Of a DNA stretch of 64,000 bases, positions 52,596 through 60,476 are shown in pieces; position 1 is the stretch's first letter, and every line of letters begins with the position of its first letter. The notes below the pieces were generated by a model. It had not been told where the DNA came from. It saw nothing but the letters and a program-made list of their open reading frames with translations, and ran no database searches. Source of the DNA: JBFGFX01 sp965232455 (GTDB lineage: Bacteria > Pseudomonadota > Gammaproteobacteria > Steroidobacterales > Woeseiaceae). Location of the stretch: contig OZ246981.1 in assembly GCA_965232455.1 (NCBI GenBank), forward strand, positions 4,030,001 to 4,094,000. Reading direction: 5' to 3'. The position numbers and the translations under genes are program-made.

Positions 52596-53078
52596 ATGCC
52601 ATCGTTTGATGTTGTCAGCGACTTCGACGCGCACGAAGCCGCAAACGCCGTCGATCAAGCCAACCGCGAAGTCACGACGCGCTTCGATTTCAAGGGCACC
52701 GGCTCGAAGTATGCGCTCGAAGCCAACGTCATCAGCCTGACCAGTCAGTCGGACTTCCAGCTGCAGCAGATGCTGGACATCCTGCGCCAGAAACTCTCGA
52801 AGCGCGGCATCGACGTCGGCTGCATGAAAGAAGAGGAGCCCGTCGTGACCGGCAGCGAAGCGCGCCAGACGGTGATCCTCCGCCAGGGCATCGAATCCGA
52901 ACTGGCGAGAAGCCTCGTCAAGAAGGTCAAGAGCAGCAAGCTCAAGGTGCAGGTCGCCATCCAGGGCGACAAACTGCGGGTCAGCGGCAAGAAGCGGGAC
53001 GATCTCCAGGCCGTGATCGCGCTGCTGAAAGACGCCGACGTCGATCTGCCGCTGCAATATGAGAACTTTCGCGAGTAA
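52596..53078 (+). CDS. yajQ: YajQ family nucleotide-binding protein
   Basis: Protein of 160 residues, the family length, with two ferredoxin-like halves: MPSFDVVSDFDAHEAANAVD, ANREVTTRFDFKGTGSKYAL, then VVTGSEARQTVILRQGIESE and KVQVAIQGDKLRVSGKKRDD. Family members bind tRNA and, in Xanthomonas and Pseudomonas, c-di-GMP, acting with LysR-type regulators. A GGDEF protein is in the same window but not adjacent. Start ATG 52596 fits the conserved MPSFD. Confidence 0.95.
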   Translation: MPSFDVVSDFDAHEAANAVDQANREVTTRFDFKGTGSKYALEANVISLTSQSDFQLQQMLDILRQKLSKRGIDVGCMKEEEPVVTGSEARQTVILRQGIESELARSLVKKVKSSKLKVQVAIQGDKLRVSGKKRDDLQAVIALLKDADVDLPLQYENFRE

Positions 53079-53181
53079 TCAGTCTAAACCGTAGACAACG
53101 GCAGATTAAAGCATCAGCAAAGGCGAAACGGCTCGGATACGATATTCCGGCACGCCCGGCCGACTTAAGAGTAAAAACTAC

Positions 53182-55899
53182 ATGCGCCGCCAGGACATCA
53201 CTTTCGAGGACAAGGACCGCGAACTGCGGAGCGACGTACGCACGCTCGGCGCGCTGGTCGGGGACCTCATCATGGAGCAGGGCGGCGAAACGCTGTTCGA
53301 TTTCGTCGAATCCGCCCGGATTCGGGCCATTCGGCGCCGCGAGCAAAACGACGTTCCGGGTGAAACCCTGGCCGAACTGCTCGGGGACCAGGATCCCGCT
53401 TTTGCGACGGAGGTCATACGGGCGTTCTCGACCTACTTCCAGATGACCAACACGGCCGAGAAGGTCCATCGCATCCGGCGTCGCCGTGAACACCTCCGCG
53501 AGGTCGGTCACTACCAGCCCGGCGGCTTCGAGGACACGCTGCTAAAACTGAAGGCGGCTGGATTCGACATCGAGGCGGTGCAGAAAATTCTCGACACCTT
53601 GCGCATCGAACCGGTCTTCACCGCACATCCGACCGAGCCGACCCGGCGTACGATACTGCGCAAAGAGCAGCGCATCGTGCGGCGCCTGATCGACATGTTG
53701 AATCCAACCATGACCTCCCAGGAGATGGAGGCCAATCTCGCGAACATCCGCCTGGAGGTTACGACGGGTTGGCAAACCCACGAACACCCGTCGGAGCAGA
53801 TGACGGTTGCGGACGAATTGGAACACGTCCTTTTCTTCCTGACCGATGTCCTCTACCGGGTCATTCCGCCGTTTTACGAGGACATCGAGAATGCGGCGGT
53901 GCGCGTCTACGGTGAGGCGGCGCAAACGTTGAAAGTGCCGAATTTCCTTCACTTCGCGTCCTGGGTCGGCGGCGACATGGACGGCAATCCGAACGTCACC
54001 GCAAAAACCATTCGCTCGACGATGGCGCGGCAGCGCTCGCTGATTCTCAACCTCTACTTCAACGAGTGCGCGGCATTGTCGGCCAAGCTGAGCCAGTCGG
54101 AGGGACGCATCGCGTTCGATGACGCCGTTCAGCAAAAGATCGACGAATACCGCAGCGTGTTTCAGAACGCCTACCATACCGTCCCGGCGCGGCACAGGGA
54201 CATGCCGTATCGCGTTCTGCTGCGGCTGATTCAGCAACGGCTGCAGGCAACCTATGACGACGACGCCTATCCCTACGAGTCCGCGGACCAGTTCGAGGCG
54301 GACATCCGCGTCATCGCCGACAGTCTCACCAACAACAAGGGTGAACACGCAGGTCTGTTCGCCGTGCGACGGTTACTGCGCCGCATTGGCACGTTCGGAT
54401 TTCATCTCGCCACGCTGGACGTCCGTCAGGACGCGATGGTGCACCGCCAGGTCATTGGCGAATTGCTGGGCGAGGAGGACTGGCTGGACTGGACCGCGGA
54501 CCAGCGGTCGGCGCGCCTCGTCGAAGCGCTGGAATCGAAGGAATCCGCGCCGGACAGGCAAAGCATCGTCGCACGCAAAACGCTTGCGGTGTTCCAGGCG
54601 ATTTCGTTTTGCCGCCGAAAATACGGCAAGGAGGCGATCGGCCCGTTCATCATCAGCATGACGCAGGGCGCGGACGACATGCTGTCGATTCTGCTGCTGG
54701 CCAACTGGAGCGAACTGCACACGCGCCGTTTCAACGTGCCGCTCGACATTGCGCCGCTCCTGGAAACGGTCGACGACCTGGAACGCGGGCCGGAGATCAT
54801 GCGCGCCCTGCTCGACAACCCGCTCTACCGCAGCCATCTCGAATACCGCAAGAATCAGCAAATCGTGATGATCGGCTACTCCGACAGCAACAAGGATTCG
54901 GGGCTGGCCTCGGCGCGCTGGGCCCTGCACCACACGCAAATCCGGCTGCTCGACGCGCTCGAGGACGACGCGATTACGCTCAGGTTGTTTCACGGACGCG
55001 GCGGCACGGTCAGCCGCGGCGGCAGCAAAACACACGTTGCCGTCCTCGGTTCGCCGCCCGGAACGGTCGAGGGATACCTGCGCGTCACCGAGCAGGGCGA
55101 AATCATCAACGAGAAATACGGTCTGCGGGCCATCGCGCTGCGCACGTTCGAGCAGATCACGGGCTCGGTGTCGCTGGCGACGGCGATGCCGCAGCACCGC
55201 GGCACGGACATGCCCGAGTGGCACGCGATGATGCAGGTGATTGCCGACAAGAGTCGCGAAACCTACCGCAAGCTGGTTTACGAGACGCCGGGCTTTTACG
55301 ACTATTTTCGCAATGCAACGCCGATCGACTTGATCGAGCGCATGCGGATCGGCTCCCGGCCCGCGTCGCGGCGCGGCGGCGCCGGTGTCGAGCATCTGCG
55401 CGCGATTCCGTGGGTTTTCGCCTGGGCGCAAAGCCGTCACATGTTTCCGGGCTGGTTTGGGCTCGGCACCGGCCTGCGGGTAGCCGCCGAACAGTTCGGC
55501 GACACCGCGTTTCGCGACATGTTCGGCGAGTGGTATTTCATGCGCGCGCTGATCGCGGACGCGGAAATGGTGCTGGCGAAATCCGACCTCAGAATTGCGG
55601 AGTATTATTCGGAACTTGCCGGCGAATTACACGAAACGTTTTTTCCGCTGATGGAGGAAGAGTTCGAGCTCACCCGCAGCTTCATCCTCGACCTTTCCGA
55701 CAACGAAAACCTGCTCGAGGGCGACCTCACCCTGCAACGGGCGATCATGTTGCGAAACCCCTACGTCGACCCGATGAGCCTGATGCAGGTTGACCTGCTG
55801 CGCCGCTGGCGCGCATCGAATCGAGAGGACAACGGCCTCTTCGAGGCGCTGTTGGCCAGCGTCAACGGCATCGCGCAGGGCCTGCAGAATACGGGTTGA
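53182..55899 (+). CDS. ppc: Phosphoenolpyruvate carboxylase
   Basis: Anaplerotic enzyme making oxaloacetate from PEP and bicarbonate, 905 residues. Diagnostic segments: FTAHPTEPTRRTIL with the catalytic His near residue 150, WVGGDMDGNPNVT, VMIGYSDSNKDSGLASARWA, FHGRGGTVSRGG with the catalytic Arg and GRGG loop, SRPASRRGGAGVEHLRAIPW, and the C-terminal LQRAIMLRNPYVDPMSLMQV. The end NTG is normal (the last residues lie near the aspartate site). The start ATG at 53182 is 103 bases after yajQ. No damage is visible. Confidence 0.98.
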   Translation: MRRQDITFEDKDRELRSDVRTLGALVGDLIMEQGGETLFDFVESARIRAIRRREQNDVPGETLAELLGDQDPAFATEVIRAFSTYFQMTNTAEKVHRIRRRREHLREVGHYQPGGFEDTLLKLKAAGFDIEAVQKILDTLRIEPVFTAHPTEPTRRTILRKEQRIVRRLIDMLNPTMTSQEMEANLANIRLEVTTGWQTHEHPSEQMTVADELEHVLFFLTDVLYRVIPPFYEDIENAAVRVYGEAAQTLKVPNFLHFASWVGGDMDGNPNVTAKTIRSTMARQRSLILNLYFNECAALSAKLSQSEGRIAFDDAVQQKIDEYRSVFQNAYHTVPARHRDMPYRVLLRLIQQRLQATYDDDAYPYESADQFEADIRVIADSLTNNKGEHAGLFAVRRLLRRIGTFGFHLATLDVRQDAMVHRQVIGELLGEEDWLDWTADQRSARLVEALESKESAPDRQSIVARKTLAVFQAISFCRRKYGKEAIGPFIISMTQGADDMLSILLLANWSELHTRRFNVPLDIAPLLETVDDLERGPEIMRALLDNPLYRSHLEYRKNQQIVMIGYSDSNKDSGLASARWALHHTQIRLLDALEDDAITLRLFHGRGGTVSRGGSKTHVAVLGSPPGTVEGYLRVTEQGEIINEKYGLRAIALRTFEQITGSVSLATAMPQHRGTDMPEWHAMMQVIADKSRETYRKLVYETPGFYDYFRNATPIDLIERMRIGSRPASRRGGAGVEHLRAIPWVFAWAQSRHMFPGWFGLGTGLRVAAEQFGDTAFRDMFGEWYFMRALIADAEMVLAKSDLRIAEYYSELAGELHETFFPLMEEEFELTRSFILDLSDNENLLEGDLTLQRAIMLRNPYVDPMSLMQVDLLRRWRASNREDNGLFEALLASVNGIAQGLQNTG

Positions 55900-55980
55900 C
55901 GCCTGACGGCGGGGTTCGCCGCTCGTGCGGCGCTTTCCGGCCGTGGAACCGCGCGCGCCGGCGGAGGGCGCACTCAACTT

Positions 55981-56622
55981 TTGCGCTCCGTGGCCGACAT
56001 ATACGCCATGAGGATCAGAAGTCGTGAATTGGCAGTGCCCAATTCATCGCGGCGCCGAGACGACCTGCTCGCACTCCTGAGACAGCCGGCCGATACGGAG
56101 GTCCGGCCGTGTCCCGGGTGCGACGAGGTCTGCCCCTGCCCGCAACGTTCTCGAACCTGCACCTGCCAGTGCTCGGCATTATGTCCAATGGCCGGCAGGA
56201 AACTCTCGGTCGACGGCGAACGCCATCCGATCGAGCCGCAGGTGTTGCCGCTCGTGTACGCGCTGGCGGCCTTGCGGATCGTCGAGCCGTGCTGGTCCTG
56301 CGAAGGGCACGTCAGCGGTTCCGGTGAACTCAAGACGCCGGAGGTATGGTTCTATTCTGGCTCGGTGGTGTATCCGGATCTGTTGCAGCGTTGCATCCGC
56401 CGGCTCTCCGACACTAGCGAAATCGCGACGCGTTGGGAGGTTTCGGTGTGTCCGCACCAGCCCGAGTCCGCCGTGACGCTGTTCGTGCTGCGACCGGAAC
56501 ACTGTCCCGACCCTCGCCTGGGACTGCTGCAGGACGACCTTCGTCGAATGGGTCAACGGCTGATCACCGGAATGCGCGAACTCGCGGAAGAGCTGCTGAA
56601 TGAAAACGTTCCTCCCGAATAA
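55981..56622 (+). CDS. Cysteine-rich hypothetical protein
   Basis: Protein of 213 residues that I do not recognise. A cysteine cluster lies at ~43-68 (CPGCDEVCPCPQRSRTCTCQ, then CSALCPMAG), with ten cysteines within 30 residues, and a later pair (EPCWSCEGH). This suggests a metal-binding module. The C-terminal half is helical. The start may be MRSVADIYAM (55981) or the Met at 56008. It lies between ppc and the convergent nitroreductase, without an obvious partner. No signal peptide. Confidence 0.65.
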   Translation: MRSVADIYAMRIRSRELAVPNSSRRRDDLLALLRQPADTEVRPCPGCDEVCPCPQRSRTCTCQCSALCPMAGRKLSVDGERHPIEPQVLPLVYALAALRIVEPCWSCEGHVSGSGELKTPEVWFYSGSVVYPDLLQRCIRRLSDTSEIATRWEVSVCPHQPESAVTLFVLRPEHCPDPRLGLLQDDLRRMGQRLITGMRELAEELLNENVPPE

Positions 56623-56642
56623 AGGCGTGACGGGCGAACCGC

Positions 56643-57320
56643 TCAATCTTCCACGAAACTGACGAACTCCCCCAGTTCCTTTCGGCGAATATCGGGCACG
56701 GTTGCGTCGTCGGCCGGATAGCCGGTCACCAGCAGCAGAAACGGGCGTTCGTTTTTCGGCCGGTCGAGGATTTCATTCAGAAACGCCATTGGGCTTGGCG
56801 TGTGGGTGAGACAAACCAGCCCGGCCTGATGCAGCGCCGTGATCAGTATGCCGGCCGCGATGCCGGTCGATTCGACCGGATAGTAGTGTTTGACCTTGCG
56901 ACCGTCTTCCAGCCGGGCAAACTTCTGCAAAAACACCGCAATGAGATACGGCGCAGTTTCGAGAAACGGTTTGTCGCTGTCGGTTCCGAGCGGCTCGAGC
57001 GCTTTCAGCCACTCCTCGGAGGCCCGGTGTTCGTAGAACTCGCGTTCCTCGATCTCGGCGGCAACGCGGATTCGACGCTTGACCGGGGCGCTGCTGACGA
57101 CCACAAAATGCCAGGGTTGCAGGTTTGCCCCGCTTGGCGCGGTGCCGGCCGCGCGTAAGGCGTCTTCGATGATGTCGCGCGGTACGGGGCGATCGGAAAA
57201 TTCGCGCACGGTTCGCCGACGATCGACGCTTTCGTAAAAAGTCTTGAGCCGCGCGCGCATCTCCTCGATGGGATACGCCTCGTAGCCGGGCAGCGGGACG
57301 AACGGATAACGCGCCGTCAA
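56643..57320 (-). CDS. Nitroreductase family protein
   Basis: FMN-dependent oxidoreductase of ~225 residues. Motifs: VDRRRTVREFSDRPVPRDII for FMN phosphate binding, RAAGTAPSGANLQPWHFVVV, and the C-terminal ESTGIAAGILITALHQAGLV, LLLVTGYPADDATVP. The start is uncertain: a TTG at 57320 is used because no ATG is in frame. An ATG at 57334 with GGGAG upstream is out of frame by one base (a missing base near 57320-57330 would join them). The gene follows ycgN on the same strand by 17 bases. Confidence 0.85.
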   Translation of the reverse strand: MTARYPFVPLPGYEAYPIEEMRARLKTFYESVDRRRTVREFSDRPVPRDIIEDALRAAGTAPSGANLQPWHFVVVSSAPVKRRIRVAAEIEEREFYEHRASEEWLKALEPLGTDSDKPFLETAPYLIAVFLQKFARLEDGRKVKHYYPVESTGIAAGILITALHQAGLVCLTHTPSPMAFLNEILDRPKNERPFLLLVTGYPADDATVPDIRRKELGEFVSFVED

Positions 57321-57337
57321 CGTGTTGTGCTCATTTG

Positions 57338-57784
57338 TTATCCACTCCCGTCGGTATCGTTCAACCGGTACAAAACCGTCCACTGCCGCGTCTTCAGCTC
57401 CGAAACAACTTTGCCGCGGGCGGAAATGCCGGATGCGTGCACCGATTCGGGATCGCCCGTAATCAGCGGATGCCAGGCCGGCAGCTCTTTTCCTTCGGCG
57501 AGCCGCCGGTAGGCGCAGCTGCCGGGGAGCCATCGAAACACGTCCGGCTCATCGGCGTCGAGGACGAGACAGGTCGCGACGCGCCGGGCCCGATTCGCAT
57601 AATCGCCGCAGCGGCACGCCTGCGTGTCCAGGAGTTTGCAGGCAATATCGGTAAAATACACGTCCCCCGTGTCCTCGTCCTCCAGTTTCTGCAGACAGCA
57701 CAGACCGCAGCCGTCACACAACGACTCCCACTCGTCTTCGCTCATCTCGGTGAGCGTCTTGCGTACCCAGAACGCCTCGGTCAT
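57338..57784 (-). CDS. ycgN: YcgN-family cysteine cluster protein (UPF0260)
   Basis: Small metal- or iron-sulphur-binding protein of 148 residues with the family's N-terminal cluster LCDGCGLCCLQKLED and further cysteines at ACKLLDTQACRCGDYANRA, VATCLVLDADEP and PGSCAYRRLAEGKELPAWHP. These fit UPF0260/YkgJ-like zinc or [Fe-S] proteins. The start ATG at 57784 gives MTEAFWVRKTLTEMS. It is divergent from the hydroxyacid dehydrogenase gene across 70 bases. The function is unknown. Confidence 0.88.
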   Translation of the reverse strand: MTEAFWVRKTLTEMSEDEWESLCDGCGLCCLQKLEDEDTGDVYFTDIACKLLDTQACRCGDYANRARRVATCLVLDADEPDVFRWLPGSCAYRRLAEGKELPAWHPLITGDPESVHASGISARGKVVSELKTRQWTVLYRLNDTDGSG

Positions 57785-57854
57785 ACGGCTGCGTCGCTTC
57801 TCGGCTAAAATTCCATGTCGGCGCATCAAGGGCGCAAGAATAACTGAAATCGAC

Positions 57855-58814
57855 ATGAAAGCCGTATTCCTAGACTTCGCGACCATGGGCGCCGAAAGCC
57901 TCGACCCGACGCCCCTGTTCGACGTCCTGCCGGAACTGGAAATATTCGACAACACGCCGGCTGAGCGTACCGCCGAACGCATACGAGAGGCCGAATTCGT
58001 ATTGGCCAACAAGGTGAAACTCGACGCCTCCAGTCTGAGCTCGGCCCCGAACCTGCGTTTTATCGGACTGACCGCAACCGGCATCGACAACGTGGACCTT
58101 ACGCTCGCTGCGGAACGCGGGATCGCCGTCAGCAACATACGCGCCTACTGCACGCAGTCCGTGGCCGAACACGTGTTCGGCGTGCTGCTAACGCTCGCGC
58201 ACAGCATCCATCGCTTCGCGGGCGACGTCCGCGAAGGCGCCTGGCAAAGGGCCGACAATTTTTGTCTGCTCAATCACCCGATCCGTGAACTGTCCGCAAT
58301 GACCATGGGCATCGTCGGATTCGGCGTGCTCGGCCGCGGAGTGGCCGCGGTCGCGCGAAGCTTCGGCATGGAACTGCTGATCGCCAGGCGGCGCGGTACG
58401 GAGGCCGCAATCGGCGACGGGCGGACGGCCTTCGACGACGTGTTGGCGCGGGCGGACGTTCTCACGTTGCACTGCCCGCTCGACGATTCGACCCGCGATC
58501 TCATCGGCGCGGCCGAGCTCAAGACCATGAAAAAGAGCGCCATTCTGATCAACACGGCGCGCGGCGGGCTGATCGACTCCCAAGCGCTCAGCGACGCGTT
58601 ACGTACCGGTGAAATTGGCGCCGCGGCCATTGACGTGCTGCCGCAGGAGCCGCCGGTCGATGGCGACCCGCTGCTCGACTACGCCGGAGACAATCTCATC
58701 CTGACCCCCCACGTCGCCTGGGGAACCGTGGAAGCGCGCCAGAACGCAATTCGCGAACTGGCCGCCAACGTTGCGGCTTTTCAAAAAGGCGACAAACGCA
58801 ATCGCGTGGTGTAA
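57855..58814 (+). CDS. D-2-hydroxyacid dehydrogenase (glycerate dehydrogenase-like)
   Basis: NAD(P)-dependent reductase of 319 residues. The Rossmann fold starts at ~147 (MTMGIVGFGVLGRGVAAVAR). Catalytic residues: Arg in INTARGGLIDSQAL, Glu in the IDVLPQEPP segment, His in LILTPHVAWGTVEARQN. The N-terminal domain has LRFIGLTATGIDNVDLTLAA and RAYCTQSVAEHVFGVLL. It is closest to HprA-type glycerate or hydroxypyruvate reductases of gammaproteobacteria. A LacI regulator follows after 106 bases. The substrate is inferred only from family. Confidence 0.9.
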   Translation: MKAVFLDFATMGAESLDPTPLFDVLPELEIFDNTPAERTAERIREAEFVLANKVKLDASSLSSAPNLRFIGLTATGIDNVDLTLAAERGIAVSNIRAYCTQSVAEHVFGVLLTLAHSIHRFAGDVREGAWQRADNFCLLNHPIRELSAMTMGIVGFGVLGRGVAAVARSFGMELLIARRRGTEAAIGDGRTAFDDVLARADVLTLHCPLDDSTRDLIGAAELKTMKKSAILINTARGGLIDSQALSDALRTGEIGAAAIDVLPQEPPVDGDPLLDYAGDNLILTPHVAWGTVEARQNAIRELAANVAAFQKGDKRNRVV

Positions 58815-58920
58815 GCCGTAACAAAGCGGACATATTGCGCATCCTATGACAGCGTTGTCGCCAAAGGCGCGAAAATCAAATAAGATGTTCAAAAAACAAG
58901 GGGCCGTTAGCCAGACACAG

Positions 58921-59961
58921 ATGTCCAAAGCGACGATCGACGATGTAGCCAAGCTCGCCGGCGTATCCATCAAGACAGTTTCCCGGGTCGTGAACCGTGA
59001 ACCGAACGTTCGCGACGGTACGCGTGAGCGCGTTGCAAAAGCCGTCTCCGCGCTCAACTACAAACCCAGCCAATCCGCCCGCAGTCTTGCCGGCCGGCGT
59101 TCTTACCTGATCGGGTTTCTCTACGACGATCCGAGCCGGTACGAGATTCCCAGTTCGGGCTATGTAATCAGGCTGCAACTAGGCTTGCTGAAGGCCTGCA
59201 AATCCGCAAATTACGACCTGCTGATCCATCCCTGCGGCTACAAGGACCGATACATCGGCAAGGACGTTGCAACGTTCATAGAACACTCGCGGGTGGACGG
59301 CATCGTGCTGGCCCCGCCACTCTCGAACATACCCGCGGCGATCCGCGCCATCAAAGCGGCCGGCACGCCGTTTGTGCGCATCGCGCCGGGCGACGCCGAC
59401 AAAGGTCAGCTAACGGTGAGAACCAACGATCGTGAGGTATCCGCCGATATGACCGTTTACCTCGCGTCGCTGGGGCATCGTCGAATCGCGTTCATCGCCG
59501 GAGACCCCAAGCACAAAGCGGTGGCCAATCGTCATCTCGGTTATCTGGACGGCTTGAAAGCCAGCGGCCTGAAATCGGCGAAATCGCTGGTACTGCAGGG
59601 CGACAACTCCATCCAGTCCGGTGAACGCTGCGCACGCCGATTCCTGCAGCGCAAGTCGGCGCCAACCGCGATTTTCGCAAGCAATGACGATATGGCCGCG
59701 GGAGTCCTGCGAGTGGCGCATGCCTTGGGTATCGACGTCCCCGGCCAGCTGTCCGTGGCGGGTTTTGACAACATCTCGCTGGCACAGCAGATTTTTCCGA
59801 CCCTGACCACCGTCAACCAGCCGCTGCAAACCATGGCCGAGCGCGCGGGACTGATTCTCACCGACGCGTTGCGCACGAAGTCGACGTCGGTGGAAGCGGA
59901 AATGGTTCCCGCACAGCTGGTGATACGGGAATCGACCGGACCGGCGCCCGACCTGGGCTGA
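58921..59961 (+). CDS. LacI-family transcriptional regulator
   Basis: Regulator of 346 residues. LacI helix-turn-helix and hinge: ATIDDVAKLAGVSIKTVSRV, NREPNVRDGTRERVAKAVSA, NYKPSQSARSLAGRRSYLIG. The periplasmic-binding-type domain follows to the end (LGHRRIAFIAGDPKHKAVAN, then IFASNDDMAAGVLRVAHALG, VAGFDNISLAQQIFPTLTTV). I start at MSKATID (58921); in-frame ATGs at 58846 and 58885 would add 25 or 12 residues. Such proteins sense sugars or their derivatives. No sugar-use genes are adjacent, so the target is unknown. Confidence 0.9.
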   Translation: MSKATIDDVAKLAGVSIKTVSRVVNREPNVRDGTRERVAKAVSALNYKPSQSARSLAGRRSYLIGFLYDDPSRYEIPSSGYVIRLQLGLLKACKSANYDLLIHPCGYKDRYIGKDVATFIEHSRVDGIVLAPPLSNIPAAIRAIKAAGTPFVRIAPGDADKGQLTVRTNDREVSADMTVYLASLGHRRIAFIAGDPKHKAVANRHLGYLDGLKASGLKSAKSLVLQGDNSIQSGERCARRFLQRKSAPTAIFASNDDMAAGVLRVAHALGIDVPGQLSVAGFDNISLAQQIFPTLTTVNQPLQTMAERAGLILTDALRTKSTSVEAEMVPAQLVIRESTGPAPDLG

Positions 59962-60042
59962 CGGGCTCTGATCCGAATACGTCAGGCCGCTGGCAAACCG
60001 AAACGGTCGCTCACATGCGGAATCGTCAACGTCGCAGGGCGC

Positions 60043-60465
60043 TCAGGCGCCAATGACGTTGCGCGCCCACTGTACGACGCGACGCACCCTCGGCGCGGAA
60101 ATGTCGTAGGCCGCGTCAAAGTCCATCCAGCGTGCTTCGTGATGCTCCGGTTGACCGGTTTGTGGCGAGATGCCCATCTCGACGATTTCCTGCCGCGTCT
60201 GCACCAGGTAATAACGCGCCACCTTGCCGCGGCTGTAGGGCCCCGAATCCAGGAACCGCTCGCCCCACGTGAAGTCGAGCGCGCGGATGCCGGTCTCTTC
60301 GGCGATCTCGCGAACGGCCGCTTCGAGCGAGGTTTCACCGGCTTCCTTGATCCCCTTCGGAAAATCCCAGTTGCGGTAGGCGCGCAGCATTAGCATCAGC
60401 CAGCCGTCTTCGGCCTGACGGACGACGACGGCGCCGCAGGACAGCTTCTCGGCCGGTTCTCCCAA
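60043..60465 (-). CDS. NUDIX hydrolase (diadenosine tetraphosphatase-like)
   Basis: Small pyrophosphohydrolase of ~140 residues with the Nudix box GIKEAGETSLEAAVREIAEETGI cut to its ends here (Gly near 44 to the REIAEETG). The segment RAYRNWDFPKGIKE is typical of bis(5'-nucleosyl)-tetraphosphatases of the Ap4A type, as is CGAVVVRQAEDGWLMLMLRA. The start is uncertain: TTG at 60465 is used since no ATG is in frame. It lies 11 bases downstream of the permease gene and probably forms an operon with it. Confidence 0.85.
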   Translation of the reverse strand: MGEPAEKLSCGAVVVRQAEDGWLMLMLRAYRNWDFPKGIKEAGETSLEAAVREIAEETGIRALDFTWGERFLDSGPYSRGKVARYYLVQTRQEIVEMGISPQTGQPEHHEARWMDFDAAYDISAPRVRRVVQWARNVIGA

Positions 60466-60476
60466 CGCATTTCTGC

